From NCBI RefSeq assembly GCF_030506205.2, contig NC_133348.1, forward strand, positions 19,552,780 to 19,616,779: a DNA stretch of 64,000 bases, in the 5' to 3' direction. Origin of the DNA: Paramisgurnus dabryanus. Its lineage: Eukaryota; Chordata; Actinopteri; Cypriniformes; Cobitidae. Below, in pieces: positions 25,238 to 37,311 of the stretch. Position 1 is the stretch's first letter. Each line of letters begins with the position of its first letter. Under the pieces are notes generated by a model. The model ran no database searches. It was not told where the DNA came from and worked only from the letters and a program-made list of their open reading frames with translations. Position numbers and translations under genes: made by a program.

Positions 25238-26092
25238 GCGCTCCAACACTTTATATCACATTGTAGACAACAATACGGATCCTATATTCAATACTGAATG
25301 TGTCTAATCCATTTGGCTGTTTAGTTTGACGCAGACTTTTGCTATGTAGATGCGAAGATGAACGATTCACTGCAACTGCACACGAGGACGTGATAACCAT
25401 GTTTAATCTGGTTAAGCTCAATCCTCATCATGACCCTATGCCTCGTGTTCACGTTTTATCAAATAACATTACGCGCTTTCTGTGTAATACAAAACGATAA
25501 CAATAGCATACGACGCGTTTGAGGAGATTTAACATAAAACTTGGAAATATCTAATTTATATTAATTGTTAACCAATCCGAGTATATGATCAGAATGTATT
25601 ATTTTAATGCGAGATATGTAAGTTATGCGTATTTATTACACTGTAGGTAATATACACTTGGGAGCGATCAGTTAAGGAAATGTCCTGGACGAAAATCACT
25701 AAGCAGTCGAAGTGCTTCTGTATTCCTACCAAGTTATCGGAGCAGATTATTGATGTTCACAATGTAAAAGCCCTGATATTCTGTAAAAGACTACATGCAG
25801 GGTACTGAAAATCTCTATTACACATGCAGCCTACAGTAAGTAGAAAGATCCGTAAAACGCATAATGCATTTTTATTGCAATGAGTACAGAGTATACACAT
25901 GAAGTTATTTTAAATTCGTCTAGTTGCTGTTGTTTATGGTTGCTTGCTGTAGTTTAGTAAAATGTCAGTTGATTACTTCCTAAATAAAGTGTAATTTATT
26001 TATCAATAAGTTTTTTTTTAGATTGTCATGCTGTTCTCAGCAAATGCCCTTTTTGGAATTTTTGGAAGTTTTTTATTATTTTAACAACTACA

Positions 26093-26150
26093 AATGCATT
26101 TACATTTACAGAAGCATTTGGCAGACGCTTTTATCCAATGCAACATATAT
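26093..26150 (+). repeat. SINE core-like fragment in intron 1
   Basis: GCATTTGGCAGACGCTTTTATCC is followed by AATGCAACATA, close to the V-SINE-type core found across fishes. The head region is not recognisable, so this is a truncated or old copy. Confidence 0.55.
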
Positions 26151-26700
26151 ATAGAGCATTAAGCGATGCATTTTATTCCTTGAGTCGAAACCTTGACCAT
26201 TGCTAGATAGTACCGTAAGTGTGCTGCAATAACACAGCGGTTTGTTAGTCAGCTCCATTTTAGTCATATGATTGTGCAATATCTACTAACACCTCAATAA
26301 AAACATGTGAATGGAAACGTAGCTTTTAATTTCACAAGTGATGAAGTCTGCCTTAATCCGCGCGCTTGCGTGCGCGTCCGTGATATTCCCAACGGTGCGG
26401 ACAAATAAACTTCATTACGGTTCACCAAAAGCAAAGTCTGGAAATAACACGCGTCAGTCAGTTATATTAGCACACGAACAGGTGTCGCACAGGTTTCAGA
26501 GGCGCGAGGTGCTCATTGTCATAAATCTCAACCGCTGTCGTGTGAAAATGGGTCAAACTCGCTCTGTCACAACACACTGCGCTCATTCACACTCTTTTAC
26601 ATTTCCACTGGAATAGGATTGCGGTATGTGAGAGGTCACAAACATTAAACACAATTAAAGATGCATTATTTTAAGTGTGCGCTTTATGTCTTGTCGGCAG

Positions 26701-26765
26701 TGATCCTGCTGGATTCAAAGGCGCAGCAGACAGAACTGGAGTGGATATCGTCTCCTCCGAGCGGG
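26701..26765 (+). CDS. epha7: epha7 coding exon 2: start of mature ectodomain
   Basis: A 65-base exon with a CAG acceptor and a GTAAGC donor. Joined to the single carry-over base of exon 1 it reads VILLDSKAQQTELEWISSPP plus SG (residues 32-53), then ends in phase 0. The run LLDSKAQQTELEWISSPP is highly characteristic of EphA7. From what I remember of the family, EphA5 and EphA3 differ at several of these positions. This is the first beta strand region of the ephrin-binding domain. A 65-base second exon is the usual size in Eph genes. Confidence 0.93.
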
Positions 26766-28016
26766 GTAAGCAAGAAACTCCACAACTTTGACTTGTAAAC
26801 AAACAAACAGTTATAATTTTCACTTCTGTATTTATTTACCCTGCTTGTGTATTTTAAGCGTAAGCTACAATTATGTGGTTGTAGGCTATAGTGTACTAGT
26901 TCATTTTTAATTGTCAGTGTTCGTACCACATCACTTCGGCGCATTTTTCCAATGTTGATCTCTTTAAAATACTAAGCGATTGAGAGGCGTAATGTTGTTT
27001 TTAAAAAGTTGTTTGTGATCTCTTAAACTGATTTAAATGGTTTAACGGGGTTATAAAGAGTAAAAAATACATGCATGTTGTGCATCGAAGGCCTAAACAA
27101 AACTTTCCTTCAGCTGAAATAGCCAAACTAAGTAAAAACTTCATAAACAAAATCATAACCAGTAAGTCATAACTGCAAGAGAAAGAGTCAAAAGTTTTGG
27201 TCGATTTTTATTGTTTCTTGAGTTGCATTGCAATAAATGTAATTTAACTATATTGACTGCATTTGTTTTACACTAGGCTACCAAGCAAAACTTTGGACAC
27301 ACTAACTTTACCTTTCGCGTTATCTTAAAACCTTAAAAGTCTTATGCTTATGCATGTTTAAATTCAATTCTGTAGACGTTTGTATATTTACTCCAGTTCG
27401 TGAATAAATTGTTAAAAACTTTTTAATACTTGTTAGAAAGCACTTAAGATGCACCACATGAAGTTAGTTGAGAGAGTGGCCCGAGGCTGTAGAGCTGTAT
27501 CTACTGTAGGCAGAGGGCAACTAATTTGAAGAAACTACATTAAAAGACAATTTTAAAAGTTTTATCACTGCATAATATTGTTTTCCATTTGTCTTATTTT
27601 ATAGTTTTGATAACTTTATGATGATGAATTTTAAAGACCGAGTAGGTGTGACTGATAGTTTATATTATTTCTTGTGGGCAGGCGGTAATTTGCGCAAAAA
27701 TTTACATTACGTTATTTAGACTTATTTGTGTTTGTATTGATTTAAGTCACTGATGCATCCTACAGTTATTGGAACTGCACACAATGGCAAATGAAAATTA
27801 ATGAAATATTTTTGGTTAATTCTCTTTAAGACTTAAAAAAGAATAAATGCAAAACCTGCTAATTAAATAGTATAGATTGCCTTTCATTGGGGAGTTTTGC
27901 ATACACAGAGGCCAGTTTTAACACGCTGAAACATTCTCCCTCGAGTTTAAATCAGAACATTTTTGCGTAGCACACAAAATAATGTTGATGATTAACTGTA
28001 TTTTCTTTTTTTTCAG
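26766..28016 (+). other. epha7: epha7 intron 2
   Basis: 1251 bp, phase 0, with GTAAGC donor and a T-rich acceptor (CTTTTTTTTCAG). AT-rich, with no repeats or genes recognised. The minus-strand open frame 26684-26944 overlaps exon 2 and is a shadow. Confidence 0.85.
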
Positions 28017-28686
28017 TGGGAAGAGATTAGCGGCTTGGATGAAAACTACACACCCATTCGCACATACCAGGTATGCCAGGTCATGGAACCAAATCAGAAC
28101 AACTGGCTACGGACTAACTGGATTGAAAAGGGCGATGCCCAAAGGATTTTTGTGGAGCTGAAGTTTACCTTGAGGGATTGTAACAGCCTTCCAGGGGTGG
28201 TTGGCTCTTGCAAGGAGACGTTCAACTTATACTACCAAGAAACCGATGTGGAGGTGGGAAGGAATATAAGGGAAAGTCAGTATGTGAAAATTGACACTAT
28301 AGCCGCAGATGAGAGTTTTACTCAGGGTGACCTGGGGGAAAGAAAGATGAAGCTAAACACGGAGGTGCGTATAATCGGGCCTCTCTCCCGCAGAGGCTTC
28401 TACCTGGCCTTTCAGGATGTAGGGGCCTGCATCGCTTTGGTCTCCGTCAAAGTTTATTACAAGAAGTGTTGGTCGATTATTGAGAACCTGGCCACGTTCC
28501 CAGATACGGTGACAGGGTCAGAGTTTTCATCGCTGGTGGAAGTGGAGGGCACGTGTGTCAACGACGCAGAGGAGGAGGCTGACAACTCTCCCAAAATGCA
28601 TTGCAGTGCAGAAGGAGAGTGGCTGGTGCCCATTGGGAAATGTATATGCAAAGCTGGATTTCACCAGAAGGGAGATGCATGTGAAC
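28017..28686 (+). CDS. epha7: epha7 coding exon 3: ephrin-binding domain
   Basis: A 670-base exon (residues 54-276 plus one base), opening WEEISGLDENYTPIRTYQVC and ending in phase 1 at GTGAGT. It encodes most of the ephrin-binding jelly-roll (about residues 31-205) and the first part of the Cys-rich region. Visible Eph hallmarks are NNWLRTNWI, RDCNSLPG, CKETFNLYY, the ADESFTQGDLGERKMKLNTEVR loop, GFYLAFQDVGACIALVSVKVYYKKC, then MHCSAEGEWLVPIGKCICKAGF. The paired Cys of the ligand-binding fold (RDC, GSC, GAC, KKC) are all present. Codon 54 follows directly from exon 2, and the open frame continuing past the donor into intron 3 is spurious. Differences from mammalian EphA7 as I remember it are scattered and conservative, so the gene appears intact. 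Confidence 0.96.
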
Positions 28687-31600
28687 GTGAGTTGGCTATT
28701 TCATTTACATTTGCATCCTTTGCATACAATCTCAACATCTTGTACCGTGTGCATTCATGGGTTGCATTAGAGGGCCAGTGATTAACCTCATACATAACTT
28801 CGAACCGAAGAGAGTGCAATTTTATTACATTATTACATGTAAAATGTGTCCATTTACTGAAATAGTCCATGATTCAAATGTTTCACCAGGTCCCCAAGCG
28901 TAGAATCATTCTTGCGTGAGGTAATTCATACAAATTAAAGCAAACTGATACAATAACAAAACAAACCATGCTGAAAAATACGAAACGGCCAACAAATAAA
29001 TCAAAAAGAAAAGCCAAGAAAAATGCTTACTGGGCAGAGATAATAATGATGGATTAAATGTGGGGGCAAAATCCTTGGCACAGTAATTGGAATCTCTGTT
29101 AATCGTTTGATTTGTGGGCTCTTAATTTATAGCCTTAGTTGCGTTGACACTGGAATTTAATGATAACTAGCACTTCAGCTTTGCTCACCAATCTTCAATC
29201 TGAACCCAACTCCCTACTGCTCTCCTTCTTCGTATAGTTTCTTCACTTTCCGCTTGGCATCGGGCCAATCCAATCACTCGCAAACGACATCAAGTCATGC
29301 GAAAGTTCAGCCAACGCTCAGTCTTTGAAATAACACCAACAGAAAGAGAAAACAAACAGTGGACATTCTGTAACAATGAGGCCGGGGCTATTTAGGAAGT
29401 GTCCGAACAGGAAACGCAATTACAGTTTCTGATACGCTCTCTGCATCATGCTGGTTACTCGAGCTGTGCTTGCAATTAAGACTAAGACACTTTCAGTCCC
29501 ATCAGCTTTACTAATGTCGCTAAGTGTTGTTTTTTCGACAGTCACGTGACTCCTGATTACATTTTGCGAAGAGGGCCACTTGGTTTTGAACAATTTAAGT
29601 GGACTGGTTTAGCCGTCCACCCAATTTTTTTTTTCACAGATGTGGGTCATCTGCACGGACCAGTAATGACTTATCAGAATATCTCCGGGAGGTTTGGATA
29701 GCTTTTACGCTGCACACATACACGTCCGCATCATTAAGTTATCATGTAAAGGGTGCTTCAGAACACTATTACGTTATCAAAAGCTAAAATGGGCAAGCCG
29801 TCCGGCACGGCTGCTTTACGCTGAGAGGTTGTTGGGAAGCTGAAAGCCGATTTTAAAATCCAGAGAGGGAGCAAAGGAGAAAGTTAATGGTCCTTCTATA
29901 TAATGTGGGTTATTTGGCGCACATTGAACATAATAAATGGATGTGCTTTATCTTTTTTATTTTTTAAGTTTTCAACCTATTGAACATTTCAGAATTTTGA
30001 CTGGAAAAAATCTGCATTTTATTTTAAGCAGGGAAATCGCATTGACACGTCCTCCTAATCATAATCCCTGTCTAAGGAAGCCATTTTGCATTCTTCAGAA
30101 ACAATGTGGCGTTTCTCATGCAGCGAACAACAAACAAACACTGTCACCCATTTAGATTTCTGCCTTTTCCATTGTCACTTTATGAGTTGTGCGTCGCTCC
30201 TGGCATGAGTGGTTGTGATATTACCGCTGTAGTTAATCTAAATAGAATGAGCGTGAGACTGCAGCATCAGCACTTCCTCTTAGTGTTTCTACCGATATTA
30301 AATTGCCTCTACAGAGTTTCCCCCCAGCACCAGCCAGACTAAAAAATACTGGAATTTTCCCCCCTTCTGTAAGAGAAACAGTGTTGCAGTGCGCATTATC
30401 TTGGGTTGAAGGCCTGTGAGTGACAGGGGTCTCTTTAGTATGGAGAGCTGATCTTTTCAGGAGCACACAGCTCATGTTGCAGCTCTTCTTTTACTCTCTC
30501 TCCGTCCCCTCAGGGGTTGGCCTAGAGTAGACATTGTGACCCTGATGCCTTGGAAAGTTCACTTTTTTATACCACCGCAACATATTCTCATATGAAAACC
30601 GCACTGTTTATGTACGGTATACACACACAAATGGACGCTCATGCATACTGAATCGAGTCTAAAATGTCTCGCATTAAAAATTGAGCGGGGAAACCTAAGA
30701 AGGGCCGTCGAAATGTGTGTTTTGACGGTGTCATTCATCAGATGCCTTATGGGGGATTGTGCGTCTTTCAGTTCTTCATACTCTTTCTCTCTTCCTTTTC
30801 CTAAGGGGCAGTTTACACAGGACGTGTCCTTGCGTCCATCTGCAATGGTTTTTAATTGTTTTTCTATGTAAATATTTGCGAAGCAGATGTCTATGAGTGC
30901 TGCAACCCATCTCCCTGTTATTTTAGCATCTTGCGGCACGACTCGGTGTTTGTGAGATACTGTGCCAAGGTAAAAACAGACCAGGTTTTCAAAATACCTC
31001 TCAAGACACTTATATTTTTCAATCCATTTTTCTTTCGAGTTGCTTTAAAATACAAGAACCCCTCCCGTGTGAACGCCCCCTCGAACTTTCTCGTACTCGT
31101 TTTTTCTCTCTACTTTTGGGTACGCTTTAGTCCTTTCTGCTATCCAAAAATCTGCTCCTCACAGTTACAAGAATCAGTGTTATGGGTGTTAGAAAAAGCT
31201 ATCTGAACTGTTCAACGGCATGCCATAGTTTATTTGCATAGAGCTCAAGTAAAAATAGTTGCTATTCATTTGCGAAACGCTGTTCAATAGTGGCTACTTA
31301 GAAATAAAGAGACACACTAAGCCCTTTAGTAGCAAAAAAAAAGAGTCCTTGTAGACAGACATTGATCTCTTTGTATTTGTTAAAGTTTTCCAAACAATCC
31401 AAGCACTGTATGTTGCTCAATTTAAACATGTAGTACAATCAGTTAGATAGTGGACACACTCCACTCTGTGTATTTTCAAAGCAAGTTGTTATGTTTATTA
31501 CTCGAACAAGAAAGTAAAACTAAAACGGGTCTATATTTCTCATTGGCGTACCCGCAAACAGGCGTAGGTTCTGGCAACGGTAGGTGCTAACACCATCCAT

Positions 31601-33759
31601 CTCCCAGATGTCAAATAGTTGGACAGAAGTTAGTCAAAGCCTGATTGATTGCCAGAACACAGAAGGAGGGAGCTAGCTGTTGAGACAAGCTACTAAAGTA
31701 GCCAGGGTGGAGGGAGGCGAGCAGGAAGATTGGTCCCAGAGCAAGGCCCAAGCTCAGCCTGTGCTTTGCATTTCAAATGATACCACCAGGAGTTGGGGGT
31801 GGGCGGATTGCATAAAGCCCTGACACGCAAGTGATTGATAAGGTGTGAAAGTAAAGGCTACAAACGGTCATCCGTTAGAGAACTGTAAGTGAGCTTAATT
31901 ATTCAAACGGAGGTAAGTTCCTCTGGGAACCCCGTTGGGTCCAAAGCTGTCAGGGTTAGAATCATCTGCTGATGGATCACGATCTTCACGCCTGGTCAGG
32001 GTCTAGGAGGACGGTGGCGTGCTCCCGGAGAACTGTTTATTTTTCCCCCTTGGTTTTGTCAGATGGATGGTGGCTTTGAACACGAGAAGAGTTGTCGTTA
32101 TGTTTTGTTAGTCAGGTGAACCACAGCTGTCAGTTTGCTGCAGTCCAGTTATTGATGTGTTATAGGCTTCATCACTTTAGCGTTTAATAAGATCTCACTT
32201 TAATAAAAGTGTGTAGGTTAAATGAAGAAATAATACTCGGCCAATAAAAAAGTGAACAATAATAGAGGCTACTATCAGATTTTGAGGCTACTTCTAACGC
32301 TATCATCTCATGTGCACGTTATTTTACTTGACTTTTATTATTTTTCCTATTTTTTGTGTAAAATGTATTGTGTAAGGGAAAAAAAACAACACTTTATTTT
32401 TACCAATATAGGCCTTTGGTACAACACAATACACAGTTATCGTAGTACGATAAAGAAAACCATAAGGTATTTAAATAATACAGCACACCACCAAAACTTC
32501 CTTTCTCTTTCTTTCTTTCTCTCTCTATATATGTCTCTCTCTGTAAAGGAGAAAAGTCTGCAGTTATGTAACAAGTTATTGATTTTGCTCTTAGGAAGAG
32601 ATTGAGCTGCTGAGTCTCCTGCTTTGCCGGTTTCCCAGAGGAGCGTCTCTCTGACAACACGACCCTCCCTGATGTTCACTCAGTGTTAAGGCCTTCAAAC
32701 CGGTCACATATCACTTTCACCCGGTCGCCCTGGGCCAGAGCTGTTCCAAGCACACACACACACACACGGTCACATTGTTGCTTTTAACACAATGTCCGCT
32801 TGTCCAATTGCATCCATTAGTACGGATGAGCAGAGAGAGCAACCTGAAAAGAGAAGCGTGTGTGCCAGCGTTTAGGCGGTTAAAGAGAGCAAGCCTTTCA
32901 AAGTACAGGCCCATTTGTGTGTCTCTGTACGTAAAAAGAACGTTTTACTGGGTGTGTCAGGCTTTTCTCCAGCTTTTAAAGACTAAGCCTATCAAAATCT
33001 GTGCGTGTGTGAGGGTCGATGGAGATGTCGGGACCTGTTAGTGTTGCTGGAGCTGCAAGCAGGGCGGCTACTGGTAGGGGGTCTTTGTTTGGAGGGGAAA
33101 GAAGCCATAGAGTTGGCTCCTCAGGCAAGCCAAGGGTCAACTGCTTGGCTCATCCATCTTCCAGCCTGGCAGTGACCTGTCAGCCCGGCTGCTCACGTTA
33201 CTAAGCAGAGCAGGCAGGCCTGCATTGTGCAAGCTGCTCTGTTTGCAACCATGTGTAAATGAAGTTAATATTCACTGACCCTGTGCTCGGCTCATGAGAG
33301 ACCCCGGTGACACCACGGAAATCACGGCATTGCGAAACGACACACGCTCTATTCACATCAACTATTTCACATTGCTTAAATGTTTTCATTTGTTTTGTCT
33401 GGACATGTGCGATTGATCTAATGCCGCATTTCACTGCTGAGTCACATTCGGCTTTGTTGTGTTTTTTTATTCGTGCTGGCGGATTGGTGCACTTATTCCT
33501 GCTTTTAGAAGGAACGAGAGAATGTGCTACAGTGTTGTCAACAGTTAGCGCGAGCAGGTTCGTGCTGAGAATTAATGCTTTCCCATGCGAAAAGCACTGT
33601 AGTGTTTATACGTTTGTAATCGTAAAGTAGCTGTTTATTTGTTCTCAAATTCTTTGTGATTGTGTAAATAAGATCTAGTTGCAAAATTTGATGGTTGTTG
33701 GATGAACTCAATTTCCTAGGCCTAAAATTTGTTGAACTTAGAGAAATAGTTTATGATAA
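28687..33759 (+). other. epha7: epha7 intron 3, left part
   Basis: Mostly apparently single-copy sequence with no genes recognised. It holds a short AC tract at 32749-32767. Conserved non-coding enhancers are plausible in such a region of a developmental gene, but conservation cannot be judged here. Open frames at 30559-30939, 30856-31206 and 32252-32605 lack recognisable protein features. Confidence 0.6.
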
Positions 33760-33791
33760 CCCTTACAGAAAAAGCACATGCATTTCACATG
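33760..33791 (+). repeat. Left terminal inverted repeat of the large element
   Basis: CCCTTACAGAAAAAGCACAT followed by GCATTTCACATG. It matches the reverse complement of 44911-44942 at 31 of 32 positions. Confidence 0.85.
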
Positions 33792-34170
33792 TTTTTCACA
33801 TGTTGTTCACATGTGGTCACATGTGACCACATGTTATCACATGTTATCACATGTGGACAACATGTGCTCACATGTGGACAATTTATGGTCACATGTGGAA
33901 AATATGTGCTCACATGTGGACAACATGTGCTCACATGTGGACAATTTATGCTCACATGTGGAAAATATGTGCTCACATGTGGACAATATGTGCTCACATG
34001 TGGACAATTTATGCTCACATGTGGAAAATATGTGCTCACATATGGACAATATTACCACGTGTGAACAACATCTCACCACATGTTGCAACATAATAGTGCA
34101 CATGTGGAACATGTTATAACAAAGCACATGTGAGAAATGTCTTATATAATGCAATACTTTCAACATGTGG
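33775..34170. repeat. Left CACATGTG array (21-bp units)
   Basis: Tandem units of 21 bp, such as CACATGTGGACAACATGTGCT, CACATGTGGACAATTTATGCT and CACATGTGGAAAATATGTGCT. From 33850 to 34050 these alternate in a three-unit 63-bp higher-order period. Outer units are more diverged and of variable spacing. All long open frames over it on both strands are products of the periodicity. Confidence 0.95.
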
Positions 34171-34830
34171 ATCACATGTTACCAAACCACAAGTAGGCTA
34201 ATGTTTGCGTAAACATCAACTTTCGGCTTTACTGTGCATCAACAAGTGTGATAATGTGTACTTTGGTTCCAATGATAAATTGAATAAATACATTTGAAAT
34301 CTGCATAAAGGCAATATACACACAAATGTGGTAGCAGATTTTTTTAAATCTTTATTTTGACAAAATTATCTATTTACAAAAATTGACAATATATTTTTAA
34401 AAAGATATTTGGTTGCTGGCAGGTGGCATGTTGTAATAGAATAAGACTTAATATTTGGAGAAGGGTTTGCAGACAATATTGTCAGTCCTACAATTGCAAT
34501 AAAGGCAATGGAAGCTTAGTTACAGGGCATTATCATGGAAAAAATATGCATTAATTGCAATCTTGCATATCCAAGGAACACAGAATTATTTGATGGCTCT
34601 GCTGTGCCTGTGCAAATAAGGGGTATATTGATCCGCATTTAACCAATCCCAGTGAGCATGCGCAAGCACACACGCACGCACGCAGGCACACACGCGCGCA
34701 CACACTCCTCTTTTTTTCTAGGCGGTTCCAATCTGTTCTGTGTATTCATCTTTATTTACAGTCTATCGTATTCATTCATCCAGATCATCCAGTCAAAAGG
34801 CTTTTTCGACTTCATACGGCGCCAAAAGAA
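34171..34830. other. Interior of large element, no genes recognised
   Basis: AT-rich sequence, with an imperfect CACACACGCACGC tract around 34665-34705. No exon supported. Confidence 0.5.
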
Positions 34831-34925
34831 CTGACAGGCCGATGACGTCAAAGTATCGCGAAAGCGATTCGAGGAGTCTGCTTTCAAATCGCTCTCGCGG
34901 AACTTTGACGTTGTACGTCTGTCAG
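34831..34925. promoter_or_regulatory. CpG-rich imperfect palindrome with TGACGTCA
   Basis: The left arm from 34831 (CTGACAGGCCGATGACGTCA...) and the right arm ending at 34925 (...TTGACGTTGTACGTCTGTCAG) are inverted copies, about 80% identical over some 42 bases, with a spacer of roughly 10 bases. The left arm has a full CRE-like TGACGTCA. It lies just upstream of the first predicted exons of the cargo gene, so a bidirectional or dimer-bound promoter is possible. A very short foldback element is the alternative. Confidence 0.4.
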
Positions 34926-34959
34926 TTGATCTGGTTAATGTGATTCGCGCTCTTTATCC

Positions 34960-35175
34960 GTTGCAACTTGCTGAGGTAAATCTAAGTAAGACGAGAAAGT
35001 TGAACCTTGCTCATTAAATGGATAAAAGAAAACCATGTAAGAGTTGGTTTGGATAAATATGCGAAGGACAATACATGTTAAGTGACCCAAAGACGGTTGG
35101 TCTTGTGGACAACGAGGAACAAAACGCCTAAAGGCGGTTGGAAAGCGTTTCCAGCACAAATACTCAACGTGAACG
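34960..35175 (+). other. Possible non-coding first exon of cargo gene
   Basis: CpG-containing sequence downstream of the palindrome, ending in a consensus splice donor (GTGAACG/GTAAGT at 35176). No ATG in the frame that would join the next exon, so it would be 5' UTR. The upstream limit is unknown. Confidence 0.3.
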
Positions 35176-35666
35176 GTAAGTGAATTTCATTTAATTCGTT
35201 TATTTAACTTTTATAGGTTTTAAGTCGCCTCATGGTAAACATGTTTATTTGATAAGTCATGTTAAACATGCTACGCAGGCTGCTATTTTTAAATGTTGAG
35301 CTAACATAAATGGGAAATATAACAACACGCGCCTCCCACCTTAAACTGAACTCAGACCAGCGCTTGCACAGCAGTCTGACAGGACCGATCTCCGAATTGA
35401 TACACGTTGTAAAACCACAACTTGTGAGTAAAGTTGTAAAAAAAAACAATGTCGTTTGATAGCAACAATATCTAAAACAATGTATTTTTGAGGTGATTCC
35501 ATTTCTGACAGAAATAGGTTTAAGTTAATCAGGTAACTTGTTTTTAACAAATAAATTTCATTTATTAAAATGGAAAGTCTATAAAATATTTTTATGCTTT
35601 CATTTATGTTATTTTATACTCTGCAAGATACTGTTGTATAATCACTTTTGCTTTACTTCAATACAG

Positions 35667-35737
35667 AGAGCCTTGGGTAAAAAAAGGCAGAGTACCAGTG
35701 GTTAAAGACACACAAAATGTGGACGTCAAAACAAATG
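35667..35737 (+). CDS. Cargo gene exon with putative start codon
   Basis: The acceptor TTACTTCAATACAG is followed by 71 bases ending at donor GTATGT (35738). An ATG at 35717 gives MWTSKQM to the donor in phase 0, joining in frame to the next exon. The start is a guess: the alternative frame through the whole exon is also open (EPWVKKGRVPVVKD...), so earlier coding exons could exist. Confidence 0.35.
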
Positions 35738-35893
35738 GTATGTTATGCTATAATTGAGAGATATTGTCCTTCAAATCAAATATTTAATACATTTCCGTTG
35801 TCATGCTCTCATTTTGTCTCTTTTCTTATATCTTTTCATATATTACTCTCATGTGTCCTCTATCCTTTTAAATGTGCTTTGGTGTTTTGTAAG

Positions 35894-35953
35894 GCTACAT
35901 TTGCTCATGAGGAAGATGATAACGAAGAGGATGAGACTCCTTCAAACCATAAG
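35894..35953 (+). CDS. Cargo gene exon: acidic segment
   Basis: A 60-base, phase 0 exon between TTTTGTAAG and GTGAAT, encoding ATFAHEEDDNEEDETPSNHK. The acidic run EEDDNEEDE is the only feature and no domain is recognised. It fits by phase with the exons on both sides. The donor is weaker than consensus. Confidence 0.4.
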
Positions 35954-35985
35954 GTGAATATGCAACCCGGTATCACCCCAAATTA

Positions 35986-37229
35986 GGTACGTTTACATTA
36001 GGGATGCACCGATACCACTTTTTTGGAATATGAGTACGAGTACGAGTACTTGCATTTCAGTACTTGCCGATACCGATACCGAGTACTTAATAAAAAACAT
36101 GATTCAAATTTACAGGTAACAGCTTTAGTCATATAACTTAACAAAAAAACAAGGGACTAGTTTTCCAGTTTGTTGTAAACATAGACATTTCTCAGACCGT
36201 GGTATCGATTCCAGGTATCGGGGGACTTTTAACGAGTACGAGTACTTTAGAAAATGTGGTATCGAGGCCGATACCCGATACCAGTATCGGTATCGATGCA
36301 TCCCTAGTTTACATGCAACCAAATAATCCGTTTGTAATCATATTGATGTCTCAATCGTATTGAAAAGTCGTCATGTAAACACCTTAATCAATATGATTGA
36401 GGACGATCGGATGCAAATTTCGATAGTATTGAAGTGGTGTACTCCGATCTGTGATCCGATCAACAGGAGAAAAGTATGCATGTAAACGGGTGAATCATAG
36501 TATTTTCTAAATCGGATGCAAAAATACATTGTGCACATGCGCTGAACATTTGTGCTCCAAGTTCACGTATTATATTTACCTCTTATATCACATGATTCTC
36601 GTCACAGAAACACGCAACAACAAGGTAATGCATCACATAACGTTAATGGGGTCACGCGCTGTGCACGCAATGTACTAAATTCTGCAGCGTTTATGTGTAC
36701 TTTTAAAACATTAGGCTACTTAAAGTAATTAATATAGCGTTGTGCCTTTTAAAAAGTGTGTTTTCATTACCTATATCTGAAAACTTCTTAAGAACAACTT
36801 TCTAACTCAGTTTTAACTTTTATCCAGAGATAAAGCGTGAACTCGACGAGAGATGCTGTCCGCAGCGTAGGATTGCCAAGTCCTCTGCTTTTTTTTCGAG
36901 TTTAGATTTGGGCTACTGTTTAAACTGTCTCCAGCAGTTGTTTTTTCTGCGGTTTAAAGATTAAATTATTTCGTTTTGGGCTGTGAATAGTCATTGGGAT
37001 GCTTTTGGGCTAGTTTTGAACATCCATTCGGATGGTTTTGATATGCGAGTCTGGCAATCCTTGCGGTGTGCTTGTGCAGACTTTCGGTTCGGATTCTATA
37101 TAATGTACATGTAAACGAACATTTAAATCAGATTGCAATGTTTAGGGTGCATGTAAACTGTATCGTCGTAACTTTCAATCGTATTAAATTCAGTCAGATT
37201 GACAAAATTTTGTGCATGTAAACAGAGCC
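35986..37229. mobile_element. Non-autonomous DNA transposon with GTTTACATG ends
   Basis: Left GGTACGTTTACATGCAAC and right (other strand) GGCTCTGTTTACATGCAC form inverted ends. Many CATGTAAAC and GTTTACATG motifs and CGATTxGAT-like blocks recur inside in both orientations. It is split near its left tip by a hAT MITE. Superfamily and target duplication are unresolved. Confidence 0.5.
35999..36306. mobile_element. hAT-type MITE (308 bp), nested
   Basis: Ends TAGGGATGCACCGATACC and (other strand) TAGGGATGCATCGATACCG, with a perfect 8-bp duplication GTTTACAT (35991-35998, 36307-36314). It inserted in the terminal GTTTACATG motif of the surrounding element. Confidence 0.9.
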
Positions 37230-37311
37230 ATTGTGTAATAGACAGTTTGGTCCACTAGAGTAGGGTTTTTTCAAACTGGGGTCCCTCAGGTTGTGGTCTA
37301 ACTGTACGTTA

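Larger units (their letters stand above)
25005..26700 (+). other. epha7: epha7 intron 1
   Basis: GTGAGT donor and CTTGTCGGCAG acceptor, phase 1, 1696 bp. It contains a (GACA)n microsatellite and a SINE core fragment, and nothing else recognisable. The open frame at 26338-26616 appears to be chance. Confidence 0.85.

Noticed and set aside
28035..28781. A free-standing 248-residue gene starting at an internal Met
   Set aside because: The frame is epha7 exon 3. The Met is internal to WEEISGLDENY, and the C-terminal tail after CE is intron read-through past the GTGAGT donor.
30559..30939. A 126-residue minus-strand gene in intron 3
   Set aside because: No splice sites, domain, signal peptide or coding-like composition. 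Frames of this length are expected by chance in 64 kb.
33775..34170. CRISPR-like array (regular short repeats)
   Set aside because: Repeats and spacers are not distinct. Every unit is nearly the same 21-bp sequence with a palindromic core, and the context is a vertebrate intron.
33753..34175. Long overlapping open frames on both strands (His-Val-Asp-Met and Cys-Glu-His repeats)
   Set aside because: The 21-bp period is a multiple of three and lacks stops, so open frames arise automatically on both strands. There is no start context or splice support.
34665..34705. A further CA/CG microsatellite as a separate feature
   Set aside because: It is too short and interrupted to matter, and is mentioned only in the region note.
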